From the NCBI GenBank assembly GCA_025024175.1, contig QCXZ01000064.1, positions 15,004,001 through 15,068,000 of the forward strand: a stretch of 64,000 nt of DNA, given 5' to 3'. Shown here piece after piece: positions 23,883 through 36,223 of this stretch (position 1 is its first letter; every line of letters begins with the position of its first letter). The stretch comes from Rhyzopertha dominica. Its lineage: Eukaryota; Arthropoda; Insecta; Coleoptera; Bostrichidae. A program made the translations under genes and the position numbers. Under the pieces are notes generated by a model. It searched no databases. It was given only the letters and a program-made list of their open reading frames with translations, and had not been told where the DNA came from.

Positions 23883-24019
23883 CAAAATTATTGAAGTGGA
23901 CTTATTTTACACTGCACTTTGGGGAGGCATTATGTGACGATTTCTACAGGTCACCTAGACGTGGATCCATGATTTACGTGGGTACAGCTTGTAAAAATAG
24001 AAACCATAAACATTGCTGA
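23883..24019 (+). CDS. Candidate second exon: short Cys-containing secreted peptide
   Basis: An acceptor-like tract (TTTTAATTGCAG ending at 23882) is followed by two bases that complete a phase-1 codon. Then come 44 codons to a TGA at 24017-24019. The peptide begins KLLKWTYFTLHFGEALCDDF and ends KNRNHKHC, with three Cys and a basic C-terminus. Joined to the candidate first exon the product would be 66 residues with a predicted mature chain of about 45. The intron would be 3.9 kb and contain the whole foldback element. Support is the matching phase and the acceptor only; three Cys is an odd number for a disulfide peptide. I recognise no family. Confidence 0.2.
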
Positions 24020-27000
24020 ATGTGATATTCGGACTACGGCCTGTAAGCACAGGAAAAGTCCAGAGAAAAATATGGTTCGATGGAATCCTTCTAGGACGCA
24101 TTTAAGATACCTGCATGTGTCCACCTATCTCGGGCCTACAGCCACGCGAGTCTTTTCATTTTTACGGGTTTTAAAAAANTCAAGTTATTGCTAGGTTTAA
24201 CTACTAACACCGCTAATCTACTAAGATCTGTTTGAGTAATAAATTTCTGCTTCTAGAAACCTAGTTTTCCGCTATCATCACTAACGTATATAGTTAATAA
24301 AATGCAGAACGCATAAGTTTGGCACACGATTTCGCTTCGTAATTCATTTTGAAATATTGATTATATTAATACCACAGTAACGACAGACAAATTGTTAGTT
24401 AAATCTCTGGGCGTTAAAATAGTGTGTCAGTTTTTGCAATGTGATATTATATTTTTTATTCTTGAGTACTACTCAGCTTGCGCTTGCGAATCGTCGGCAA
24501 ATAATATTCTGACTTAGATTTCGCCAGCAGAAGTATGATAATATGAGTGTAAGGGATTTGTAGCGAAGCGGGTTTCAAAAAAAACAGAAACCTACGTATA
24601 TTATCACTCAATGATTAAAGTCAAATTAAAAATGTGGCAAACAAATCTTGTTATTTCCATTTAATACACACAATGCCGCGTCGGTTTAGTGGGTTTCAAA
24701 GATTTTCAAAACAACTGAAAATCAACATGTTGTGAATGCCAGCATCGACGTATTGTAAATTCACGATTTGTAGACTGTAAATTGTTCGTAAATAATTGTA
24801 ACAGTGTTTTTGTTTTCATTTGTTTTGTTTCATTTGTAAAGATTTTCAGAATAAATCAAAATGAACGATTTTATTTAGCAGCAGCATAAATTTTGACTTG
24901 ATTGAGGTCTGTTTTCACTGCAACTCGTTTGCAGATATCTGTGCGCTGGATACTGAACGAAAGCTTGCAGGCCGTTTTTTTTGCTTATTTTCACAGTGAA
25001 CATCACGATTATATAACTCTACATAGCCTAAGCCGTAGGAGCCTCTTTATATTATATTACATTAAACCAAAATATGACATTCCAAGAAAAATTTCGCAAA
25101 AGAAAATATTAATTTTTAATATTTTAATTAGCTTTATCCTCGTCTGATGAAGATGATAGAGGCTGAGTAATTTTTTTGGATTATATAAAACGTACGGTTT
25201 CATATTCTCTTATTCTTTGCCACGTTTTTCTCTATTTTTCCAATAGCATGCCGTTTTTTTCCCTTAAATATTCCTTTAGTGTACGAGATACTAGATAGTG
25301 AAATATTCTCTCCATTTAAGCAAAATCTGCATAAATTTGACAAGATTTACATTTGTTTACCTAACTTTTTTTTATTTTTTTAGCATTTAGGTAGCAGAAT
25401 CTGTTAAAGTCACTGTCTTTAGTCGTCTATACTGTTCTCTATTTAATTCATCGTAATGATCTCTGTTAATAATATGGGGAGATTACATAGCCAATGCCAT
25501 AACCGATAAGATTTTCTTTTGTATAAATATTTTTTGGGATTACGAGCTGCATGTATTAAAGATATTGCCTGTTAAAATCTTAATCTGACTTAGTCTAAAG
25601 GTTCTTGATAAAATTGGAGGCATGGCATTCTAAACTTCTGATTCTCGAAGATCGTTATGTTCTAAAACATATGCTGTAACTGCTCCTAAGATAGAATTCA
25701 TTCAGACAGTATATTGTGTAGATTTCTATAATCAACCGACTAGAGGCAGATGGTTTAATGCATATTATTTCCAATACAGTTCGATATAACTGTATACTTT
25801 GGAATTAAGAAAATAAATTGTGAGATTCTGAGACTGCATTTATATATTTAAATTAATTATAATTGGTAAAACGTAATCAAGGAAATTTAAATACATCTCT
25901 GGAAATTATTTTGTAAACTCGGTTGAGAAGTTCATTCCATTGCTCCAGTACGTACCATAGAAATTAAGTAAAGCCAGAGATTTTGCACATGGCGAAGTAA
26001 TTTGTGGGGTTATACGGAACAAAATCTTTGACATTCTTTATACTCTCGGCTAATTATAGAAAAAACGGCATCTTACTCGTGAGTTGGATTACAAGTACAT
26101 TTAAGAAATATAGTTAATTTTCAGAACCAGAGCTACGACCTGCCCTATACGGCAGATTCCGTCATACTTTATAACACATTATACGCAATAAGAGCTTTTC
26201 AGTAACCTGATTACATCCTATTTTAGTCCTTTTCGCTTCTCATTCATGTTAACTTTGGGTTCTAACATAATATTATCATTTTCTGTGCGTTATGCTATTT
26301 GCCAGCCGTCGGTTCTTGGCTCTCCCGGGGGTCAGCAGCAGCAGCTTTTTAAAACACCCTCATCAAGCTGCGTTTCTGATATAAATCCTGAGCTTAAATG
26401 TCCCGAACCACTTTAGTATTCTGCCCGCGAACCGGAAATCCGATTTTCACAGACAAATAATAATGACGGAGCGGCCCAGCCTGAGTAGAACCTAGAGAAG
26501 CTTCTGCAGCTGCAAACTGTACTTACTGTAGGTATTTTACAGCACGTCATCTACTAATCGTGAGTATAGCATGTAGGTTATATAGGCGGAACATTTGCAT
26601 TTAAGGTTTAGCTAAACACCGTGTCTGAACCGGTCAATAAGTAGACCTTCCTGCAGGTTCTAAACACTTCTTTTCCAGAACACTTTTGATAATTACAAAT
26701 AGATCATTGAAAATGAATGCTTTCCTTAAGGGCGATCTACCCAACGAAAATACGGTTGCATTCTAAGCATTTTTGATTACAAATTACGCCCTTAAGAAGC
26801 ATACTACCTTCTTCGATCATTACTTTGCAAAGAGACTATCCTACAATGCCAGGTTTCACATGAATTGCATAGAAACTTTCCTTAAGAGGCAGTCACTTTC
26901 AATTACAATTTCTAAATACTTGTCTGATCGATAATTTGATAACTTACGGAACTCTATAGCTATATCTAGTTTACAAACATATTAAATTTTTCTGACAAAA

Positions 27001-27796
27001 TGTATAGCGACGTTTACGCAATTTGAAACTGAAAATAACAGTTTTACGGCTTGGTCCAACCCTCGATTATATTCTTGTCTGTTTTCCATTTTATTTCGTT
27101 CATAGTTAAAAACTGCTTGATCTATGTAGTTTATAGTCGAGTCATTAAGTCAACTTGATATTCCTAAGTATACCATACGTATTAAATTTTGTAACCTAAT
27201 AATACTTGTACATTCCTATAGCTGAAATATACAGTACAATAAGTACCATATTTTACCATTTCCTCGCAGTTCAGATCACCAATCTAACACTAATAATAGT
27301 TCACAATATGTGAAATAGCTATAAGAAATTCACGCTTTAAGTTCTTCCTGTATATATAAGGTGTCCAATCAGTACAAAATTGTGTAAACTATGAAAAATC
27401 AAAAATTATTAAAAAAAAATATCGACTTTCGTTATACCAGAATTCCCATTTTTGCCTCATTTTAGTTTTAAGTGTTATGCTATGTGACACATTTAACACA
27501 ATATTTAACAGTTTCGAAACGGAAACAGGTGAAAAATACTATTGATACTAATAGTTTTAGAGAAAACTATAAATAATTACATCTTAAACGGATATAGAAA
27601 CACAGATTTACATTTTTTTTGTTCAGTTGTACTCTATCACAGGTGTGACGAATTACGTATACCAACCATTAGGTATGATTAACACATCCCAATTCGATCT
27701 TGGAAGTTTCCTTCGGAATTGTCCAACACATATCAAGTTATATCTTCAAATGCAACTTACTCTTTTTCTCGTGTAATCAGATGTATAAGAAATTTT
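24020..27796. other. Unassigned AT-rich DNA
   Basis: No gene or element recognised in this 3.8-kb stretch. A single ambiguous base lies at about 24179. The frame at 24902-25147 is preceded by no convincing ATG context and has no motif. Confidence 0.5.
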
Positions 27797-28243
27797 GGGT
27801 CCGTTAAGTTAGCTCCGCCATGTTGACCAATTTTTTTGAAAACATTGCTCCAGATTGCCCTGAGCTAGCTCCAGCTAGCTCCACTATTAAAAAAGCTAGC
27901 TCCACCTTACTTGAGTAGTTATAAGCTCATCATTTCGGGGGGTGCTAACTTAACGTTATCCTCGCCATTGCCTCAAATCTGTTTCAAAACCTAGCTCCTG
28001 GTAGCCCAGAGCTAGCTCCAGCCAGCTCCACTATAGAGAAAGCTAGCTCCACTTTACTTGAGTAGTTATAAGCTCATCATTTCGGGGGGGGGGGGGGTGC
28101 TAACTTAACGCCATCCTCGCCACTGTTTCAAATCTGTTTCGAAACCTAGCTCCAGCTTGCCCAGAGCTAGCTCCACCTAGCTCCACTATAGAGAAAGTTA
28201 GCTCCATTTTACTTTAGTAGTTATAAGCTCATCATTTTGGGGG

Positions 28244-28339
28244 GTTTGACAGACATAAAATTTAATACTTAATGCTTTAATCATAGCATTCACGTTATGA
28301 AATCAAACGTCAAAACTTAATTCAATGTAGTAACGGAAA
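28244..28339 (+). repeat. Direct repeat copy 1 inside the second foldback element
   Basis: About 96 bp, repeated at 28479-28574 with roughly 8 differences. Copy 1 begins exactly where the foldback left arm stops. Function is unknown. Confidence 0.8.
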
Positions 28340-28478
28340 ATACAATCCTGATGAACGAAGTGTTTAATTGACTGTGTACATAGCATTTAGCTTAGTTGAA
28401 ATGGTTGTACCGGAAACGATTAAAGTCAGGGGTATCCGAATCGCAGNAAAACGATAGGGGCTTAGATGCGATTGCTAG

Positions 28479-28574
28479 GTTTAACAGACATACAATTTAA
28501 TAGTTAATGCTTTAATCATAGCATTCACGTTATGAAATCAAATGTCAAAGCTTAATTCAATGTAGTAACGGAAA
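28479..28574 (+). repeat. Direct repeat copy 2 inside the second foldback element
   Basis: Copy of 28244-28339 at a 235-bp offset. The spacer between copies is unique in this window and includes an ambiguous base near 28447. Confidence 0.8.
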
Positions 28575-29103
28575 TAATAAACGCAATACTTTCGTAACAT
28601 CAGCTATCTTGTATACATACAAGTGTAGTGTTTTAAGCATGCCGCAATCTTTACAGTTGTTCGGTAATTAAAAACCCTTGTACAAATAACGTATATCGAA
28701 TTTGAGTATAAAGGTAGATTGTATGAAAACAGTCATAATATTACTTATAAAGAAGTAAGAAAATAAAAATAAAATTCCCGACATGTTACCAAAATGGAAT
28801 TACCTATATTCAAAAGGTCCAGGAATTTAATTTCCCAGATTCGTTCAATCTGAATCATTTTTTATGCAATTAGAAAATTAATTGTCATGATTTGTAAGCT
28901 ATAAATAATAAATTGTAAGCTAGTAGTATTGTATATAGTTGTTGTATAACAATAGAGGATATGAATGTTTCTGAAATGTTTCACAAATAATTTGTAAAGT
29001 CTCTGAAACATATCTAGTGTTTCGGTGTAAAATTGGCGAAATATTTCAGACAGCATTGTGTGAAGTAGGGAAAACAAGTTAAATTAAAAAGGTAAGTAAA
29101 GAA

Positions 29104-29442
29104 ATGAATGAGTTGTGTTTATTATATAGAGTAGAAGAAACATGCTGCTCTCACTACAGAATATGGCGTGACTATTTGCTTCTTCAAAACGATAAAGTTC
29201 CCACTTGCCATTATCAGTTATCTATCGGTACAGCCTCATTGTCGTGTACTTTATGCAGCGTCAATTTGCATCAAAACGATTTGTTGCTTACCAAAATAGC
29301 ATTTTATGCAAAGGATGCTATAGAAAAGGAACCGGCGATCGGTCCCTTTTGGAATCCGCCGCTGAGGATAACTGGTTGGGGAAAAATGTACCCCCTAAAA
29401 AGCGTCCAAGATGCAGTTACCTGGAACCGGCTGCCGAAATGA
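29104..29442 (+). other. Open frame in the foldback centre; possible LINE C-terminal remnant
   Basis: A 112-codon frame starting at an ATG. The stretch WRDYLLLQNDKVPTCHYQLS vaguely recalls the 'THsyLL..e..P.C..C...LtV.HIL.eC' region after the RNase H domain in Jockey-type elements, but the following residues do not complete it. A second frame (from 29205) overlaps it and runs on into the foldback arm. It could equally be part of a captured host sequence or chance. Confidence 0.2.
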
Positions 29443-30155
29443 TACATGTGAATTTTACTAAACCCCCTAGAGTAACAACGATAGGGTTGCTCAGGAACGG
29501 CAACGCAGTACACCAGCTAGGTTTTGAAACAGATTTGAAACATTGGCGAGGATAGCGTTAAGTGAGCACCCCCCGAAATGGTGATCTTATAACTCCTCAA
29601 GTAAGATGGAGCTAGCTTTCTCTATAGTGGAGCTAGCTGGAGCTAGCCCTGGGCTACTGGCCGCTAGGTTTTGAAACAGATATGAAACAGTGGCGAGGAT
29701 AGCGTTAAGTGAGCACCCCCCGAAATGATGAGCTNATAACTACTCAAGTAAGGTNGAGCTAGCTTTCTCTATAGTGGAGCTAGCTGGAGCTAGCTCTGGG
29801 CTACCAGGNCCTAGGTTTTGAAACAGATTTGAGGCAATGGCGAGGATAACGTTAAGTTAGCACCCCCCGAAATAATGAGCTCATAACTATTCAATTAAGT
29901 TGGAACTAGCTTTCTCTTTAGTTGAGCTAGCTGGAGCTAGCTCTGGGCAAGCTGGAGCTCGGTTTTGAAACAGATTTGAGGCCATGGCGAGGATAACGTT
30001 AAGTTAGCACCCCCCGAAATGATGAGCTTATAACTACTCAAGTAAGGTGGAGCTAGCTTTTTTAATAGTGGTGCTAGCTGGAGCTAGCTCAGGGCAATCT
30101 GGAGCAATGTTTTCAAAAAAATTGCTCAACATGGCGGAGCTAACTTAACGGACCC

Positions 30156-31178
30156 TGATTCTTTTAAACTTACCAGAATAAGTCTAGCTCACTAGCTGAC
30201 AGAAGCCGAGCTGGCCAGTTTGCAGCTCCGAAAATTCTTTGAAAAATGCTTGATTTGATTTTCTGCTGTTGGAGGGGCACCACAATACTGAATCATAACT
30301 CCAAGAATTGCGAAAATAGCGTCATTAGTATAACATAAATCTACTTATAACAGTTTCAGGTTGCTTTCGCCATTGCCTGATCATCATCAAAAAAGGTTAT
30401 GACTTTATAAATCAGAAATGTTGCCGGTCTGTGGTATAGAAAAATATATCAATCTTGAAGGACAGTAATGTTACCCGAGAATAGGACATTTTAAAAAATA
30501 TAACGATCCCTTGAACATTATCCCTGATCCGCTAGCAAAATCCTCCAATTATTTCGTTTAAAAATAATTGGCTGAGTGAATAGAAAAACTCAAACCATAT
30601 GCAAGTCCAACATTATTTAGTATCGCTAACCCACCTTCTATGATCAATCCACCTTCACCAAAATCATTGTATAAAGTAAGGCTTTTATTTAAATTCAAGA
30701 TTTCTAGCTTTTTTGTATAATAATAAAAGATATATTTTGTACTGCAATTTTAACACATTTACATTCCTTATTAGAACTCCTTGGGTCAAAGATGGCAGCT
30801 GCGAATACTCACCTTTACAGAGCCTTACCCCAGATAAAGGTGATGATGCTGGTGATGTGCATTTTAAAGAATGTAAATCGCAAAAAACACACTTCAAAGC
30901 CGTCGCCACAACTTATGAAGCCATATAATGTATTGAAAGCTCAAAACCGTGTTGGGATGTATCGCAAAATACCTAAGCATCGATGGCTTGTGAGCTTTAT
31001 TGTGACCAGCTAATATCAGAAACTGTTTTTTGATCTTGATTTTGATACTTGGAATGCTTAGATGACCTTGGACACAACAACTGCTTTTTGGATGTTTCCA
31101 ACGTCAACACCGTAATGTTTGAAAAAACTGTGTAACATATAAGTGAAGTTTTGCAGACTGACAGATTTACAAAATTAT
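30156..31178. other. Unassigned DNA
   Basis: No gene recognised. Two overlapping plus-strand frames (30713-30928 and 30792-31013) run through a less AT-rich patch. The first contains the protein-like stretch TPWVKDGSCEYSPLQSLTPD, but I can attach no family or splice structure. Confidence 0.35.
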
Positions 31179-31355
31179 ATGAAGCGTACCTTTATTATAT
31201 GTATAATTCTTTTATTTTTGGAGCTAACGTTACTTTCTGTAACTATGGTATATAGGCATTGGAATAAAATTAAAATTAGACGAAAAATAAAATCCAATAA
31301 GAAGATGCGTTCTAGTTCAAATAGCGAAGTTGACCCACATATCATTACACCATAG
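31179..31355 (+). CDS. Possible small membrane-anchored ORF (58 aa)
   Basis: The ATG at 31179 gives a peptide with Lys/Arg at positions 2-3, a hydrophobic stretch of about 18 residues (FIICIILLFLELTLLSVTMV), then a strongly basic segment (IKIRRKIKSNKKMR) and a short polar tail. This is the layout of a single-pass membrane micropeptide. There is no upstream promoter signal, the ATG context is weak (T at -3), and AT-rich DNA readily yields Ile/Leu/Lys strings, so it may be fortuitous. Confidence 0.15.
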   Translation: MKRTFIICIILLFLELTLLSVTMVYRHWNKIKIRRKIKSNKKMRSSSNSEVDPHIITP

Positions 31356-31537
31356 AATAGGCGATTCTTTAAAATAGTTTCAACCTATACATCGCAAAAT
31401 TCTGTGGCACTTGATAGGCCGTAGGTTTTCCGATTCTTAGAAGTTTAAAATTGTGAAAGATGCACGAATATGCCATAGAGGGACAACTTTTAGCTCCGAG
31501 ATGAGAATTTCTGGTTATGAACTGCTATTCACACATA

Positions 31538-33392
31538 CAGGGTGTCTCTAAATTCGATGTCATAATTTCTATTGCGTGTTCCTGACGTGAATTTATGACG
31601 AAAAGTCTATATAAACATGTGTCCGAAAATGTTTTTTTTCATATACAGAGTGTTGAACTTAAACAAAAATTTTCGAATTTTTTTATTTTTTAGAGAACGG
31701 TTTTTTGAAACTTTACGAATTTTGGCAGAATGTTATAATAGATCACGGCTAATAATCCGGCATAAAAGATTTTTTCATATCTTTAACAGAGGCGGCGTAG
31801 GGGGAGGGGCAGAGGGATTTTCTCTTTGAAAAAAAGTTGTGTGTGAAATTTCAAAAAGCTCGTTAGTATTTTCAGAAAGAGTAACAAATAAGGTACAAAA
31901 AAGGATCTCTTATTGCATTTCGCTAGAACGAACCGTTTACGAGAAAATCGAGAAAATATGAATTTCTACGGGTTGGCGCAAATAGACCAAAAATTAACTT
32001 TTTTATTTTCCAAAGAAAATAACGTTTATATGGCAACAACTTTTTGAAATTAATTGAACTATATCATTGCAAATGATCAGACATAAGGATTACCTCCATA
32101 TCTAAACAGTGACGGCAATTTGGGGAGGGGGAGCAAGAAGTATTTTTTATAAAAAGATTGTTTCCACATTTTTAAATTGTTTCAAAAATTATGAAGATCA
32201 GTTAAAAATATTAAAAGAAGAAAAATTTACTTTTTATACTGCTAAAACAAGCCATTGTAAAATTAAGAAATTGCATTTTTTTTAAGATTTTTAATAACGC
32301 CAAATGCAAGTTGCATATCTAGCTATAAAAAATAATTAGCTTATTTTAGTTAATTAATTTAATTTTTCTTTTTTATATTTTACTGGTCTTTATAATTATT
32401 GAAACGGTTTAAAAATGTGGAAACAATATTTTTATAAAAAAGACTTTTTGCCCCCTCCAAATTACCGCCACTGTTTAGATATGGTGGTAATCATTGTGTC
32501 TGACCATTTACCATGATATAGTTCAATTAATTCCAAAAAATTGTTGCCATATAAATGTTATATTCTTTCGAAAATAAAAAAGTTAATTTTTGGTCTATTT
32601 ACGCAAACCTGTAGGAATTCAGGTTTTGTCGATTTTTCCGAAAGCGGTTTGTTCTAGCGAAATGCCATAAGAGGTCCTTTTTTGTACCTTATTTGTTGCA
32701 CTTTCTGAAAATAGTGACGAGCTTTTTGGCGTTTTTTGTTACAGATATGAAAATAGTAATTTTTGTATTAAGTGCGCGAAATGAGTGTTTTTTTAATGGC
32801 GCCTGAGAATGTTATTTTAGTCGAGACCGCCAGGTCGAGACCTAAAAGACATTCGAAGGCGCCATTAAAACATGAATTTCGCCACGAAATACAAACATCG
32901 TTTTTTCTACAGCCTCCAGATGAAGAAAAAAGTAACAGAAATTAGTTGGAACAAAATGGTCTGATAAATCGAGTTGCTTGCATGGTTACGATGATAAATA
33001 AAAGTGATAGTTGCGAAAAATTTGTCACAATAGGTATCGAGTTGCCTGCACAGTTAAAAAATATTATTTTTTCACTGTAAAACCGTGAAAAAATAATATT
33101 TTTTCACAGTGCAAAAACGTCAAACTTCGCGCATAGGTAACCATGCATAAATGTCACGATTTTTTGACGGCTGTAGAAAAAAATGTTTTATGCCAGATTA
33201 TTAGCCGTGATCTATTATAACATTCTCCCAAAATTCGTAAAGATTCAAAAAACCGTTCTGTAAAAAATAAAAGAAATCGAAATCTTGTTTTTAACTTCAA
33301 CACTCTGTATATAAAAAATGAAGCATTTTCGGACACATGTTTATATAGACTTTTCGTCATGATTTCACGTCACGTGATTTAGAGACACCCTG
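31538..33392. mobile_element. TA-flanked long-palindrome element (CAGGGTGTCTC ends)
   Basis: Ends CAGGGTGTCTCTAAAT (left) and ATTTAGAGACACCCTG (right) are flanked by TA at 31536-31537 and 33393-33394. The arms match over most of the element, meeting near 32300. Shared blocks include the ACGAATTTTGG, ATAGATCACGGCTAATAATC and CCAAAAATTAACTTTTTTAT regions. The outer arms translate to similar peptides (FIYRVL ... ECYNRSRLII) in mirrored frames, but this reflects the inverted repeat, not a gene. The right arm is interrupted by a further insertion at about 32753-33177. It is a large non-autonomous Tc1/mariner-type foldback (MITE-like) element. Confidence 0.8.
32753..33177. mobile_element. Sequence nested in the right arm of the long palindrome
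   Basis: It has no counterpart in the left arm. It contains its own inverted structures: TTTTTAATGGCGCC/GGCGCCATTAAAA with flanking sequence, a GTCGAGACC/GGTCGAGAC pair, TTTTTCTACAGCC (about 32901) versus GGCTGTAGAAAAA (about 33169), and an AT-rich palindrome at about 33055-33105. No target duplication was identified with confidence and the boundaries are approximate. Confidence 0.55.
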
Positions 33393-33394
33393 TA

Positions 33395-36099
33395 TATCAA
33401 TAATTAGTGATAGGTTCTAATAAAAGAAAAGTTAACAAACTACCACCACTGAAGTTTAGGCATATGTTTCAAAGCCTTTTCTTCCACGACTGTATTAGGT
33501 ATATACCTAAGAGGTCTATTTTTGAGATGCTATCAAATTGGAAACCGCATACGTCACATAGAAGTTGATTTTTCTCCAAAGAAAGGTATTTACTATAACT
33601 AATCATCACTTGCTATTTGCTTTTAGATCAATGTACCTATAGTTCAGAAATGAGAACTGCTTGTATACTCTATCAATATAGCACAATAAAAATGACCTGC
33701 AATTGAAATGGTTGTGATAAAACCACAAAGGTGGCGTGTGAAATTGCCCGTCAATTTCCGTTTATAAAGAAAAAAGATAATAAAATCACAGTTTACAGTC
33801 ATTCAGGGGTCCATTTAACCGTTTGAGGGCTCCAAAGTGCTTTTGACAGCACGCTTGTCCAGCTTAACGTATGTCAAAACAAAGTTATTGTTGTTTAGAC
33901 AGTTTTCTAGTTAATTTAATTACAATAGGGTAGTATTTCGTTTTGTTAGCAAAAAATAAAAATAATCACAAAATGCAAAATAATATTGATATTTGAGGCG
34001 GTTTGAGCAGTACTGCATATGAACATTGTTAAAGAATTAAATATTTTCAGATTTCTGTTTATCTACACAATGCTATTTTCTACAGTAGACAGTAGAACGT
34101 TACATAGTTTACACGTAGATAATAGCGTAATCTACAATACGTATTGCTTGCTATTCTCTAAATTCTTCAAATACAATTCCTTAAAGGAGTTTTTAATTTC
34201 GTTCTATTAGATCCTGTTCAAGTCTGATCCCGTCAAAGGAACCACTCAAATAAACAAACTGATTTTTTCTAAAAAGATTAATATAATGTTAGTATCCAAC
34301 AGAAACTAAATGCGCATTATATATAACAAGTACGATGGATATGAATAGTTCTGGTTAAATTTAAGAGTTTGACGACAAACAATGAAATGTAGGCATAAAA
34401 AATTGTTAAGGTATAGATCCTTGCCGAATTTGATATTAAAACCTATAGCATATTGTTTTGTTCTAATTTGGAGCATACAATTTAACCAATACCGACTCAG
34501 TAACGCAATAACTACATTATCTGTCTGCTTTTAATTTTGATCAATATATTTATCAGTATCAAGCGATATACCTATATGTGTTTAATTGAGGTATAAATTG
34601 ATTACGTAGACCCAAAGGTAGAACAGACCTTCTAAATCTACTCACATACATAATTATTTAACTGCCTCAGTCTTGGCAATATTCAGTCCAAAGCCTGCGT
34701 AAAAAATAAAATATTTGCTCTTATTGTGTGCCCTATTCATTGATTTAATGCGGCTGTAATGCATGGCTCGTTAATTAATTAAATTCCTACTAATATTAAA
34801 CAATATAAATGTAAATAGATGCGCCTTGAACCTTCCGGTGTAGTCAAGTAGCTTTAGCTGCGATATCTCGCTAGGGCATAAGCAAGCAGATGAAATGAAT
34901 CAATTTTACTTGTTTCAAATATACAAACTTATGTTGCCATCCATAACAAATTAGAACAGATGGTGGTGTTAATGCCAACACATAACCCATACCTCTAATA
35001 ATTGTACATTCTAATGCAGTAGACGTCATACAAATTATGATAACTATATGAATCCTAGGTAAAAAACATGACATTATATTAAATCGAATCCTACTATAAG
35101 ATTGTTCATTTCAGTTTTACTCTCTGTTCTGTTCTATGTATTACTTAACCAGCTACGCAGCTAGGCAAAGCAACACGTTTCTGACCATATTACAGTTCCT
35201 CAAGTGTAACATGATTACTGGAAACCGTACGACCAGCTGAGAATTACACTTTATAGTTGCATTGTTCATGTTCTAAAGGCCAATAACTAAGTTTCAAACT
35301 TCCCAAAGTTACTTCGTTTGGACGTGCCGCAGTCGGTATAGTAATAGTTCCACAAATTTGCATGAATGCATGCGTTCAACCTGTTTGCAACTCATGCACT
35401 CCATGTACAGTTGTATTTGTTAGTCGTAATTCGCTCTATAGTGAAGTACTCTAATCTAAGCGTGTCCCACGCCAAGGCTTTAAAGAAAAGGAAAACTGGG
35501 ATTGCCTTATTTATAACCTAAATTACGAAATGGGGTATGAAAACTCAATGAGAGGGAATGGTGAAATGGGTTTCACGGCGCAAATCGCAAAATTTGTCTT
35601 CCGGTAATAGTTGCCGAGATTCGATGACCTTACAGTTGATTTACACGAAGGGCTCTGGCGTCGCTTCCGGAATACATGTAGCAGCGTTGCGAGATATATG
35701 GGAACGCCAATGAGTCGAAGAGCGTTGTAAAACCGATAGCAATGTAAGACCCTGTATTAGATGAGAATATTTTACTTTTTCTGTGAATACTTGATCTGAA
35801 ACCATTGGCTATTCCTAAATGAACATGGATGACTGGAAGTAGTAGTAAGAACGCGACGAGTTAGTTTCGTTTTCAGTACCTTTAGTATGAGCAATTATTA
35901 GATAGACCATACTTGAAAAGCAGTTTGCAAGTATACGATAGGTTCGTAGATTCACATATCCTTTCTCTCAGTGCCGACGGAAAAATTACTGTGGGATTCT
36001 AATACGATATCAGTTTTTTGTTGTATGAGCCATTATTACCGGGGTTTTGTTCTATTTTGCGCGATTTGCTTTAAACACAAACTTATTACTCTTTTAAAG

Positions 36100-36101
<2 letters not shown>
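33395..36101. other. Unassigned AT-rich DNA
   Basis: No gene or element recognised. The minus-strand frame 34871-35074 (67 codons) has hydrophobic content but no motif. Confidence 0.5.

Positions 36102-36144
<43 letters not shown>
36102..36144 (-). repeat. (ATT)n tail of the LINE
   Basis: About 14 trinucleotide units, reading ATT in the sense direction of the LINE, directly after its 3' UTR. This is the usual kind of simple-repeat tail in insect Jockey-like elements and marks the 3' end of the insertion. Confidence 0.85.
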
Positions 36145-36223
36145 TAAATTATTTCGTCCAACAGATATACCCATATAAAGGACAAAAAAATGTAGGTATT
36201 ACATATAAAAGAAATAAACTTAG

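Larger units (their letters stand above)
27797..30155. mobile_element. Second foldback element, with unrelated central DNA
   Basis: It has the same terminal sequence as the element at 21181 (GGGTCCGTTAAGTTAGC inward) and the same 147-bp units. The left arm, 27797 to about 28243, holds roughly three units and ends abruptly. The right arm, about 29514-30155, has boundaries at 29517, 29664, 29811 and 29958. The 1.27 kb between the arms is not foldback repeat: it holds a 96-bp direct duplication and a short coding-like stretch. No convincing 9-bp target duplication is visible (AGAAATTTT versus TGATTCTTT). A run of 14 G occurs at 28084-28097. Four ambiguous bases lie within the element, three of them in the right arm. 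Confidence 0.85.

Noticed and set aside
28084..28097. A run of 14 G as a quadruplex regulatory element
   Set aside because: It lies where other units of the same repeat have a shorter G run, so slippage is the simplest explanation.
31617..33360. Two similar ORFs (31617-31829 plus, 33154-33360 minus) that look like a duplicated gene
   Set aside because: They are the two arms of one inverted-repeat element read in opposite directions. The similarity is explained by the palindrome.
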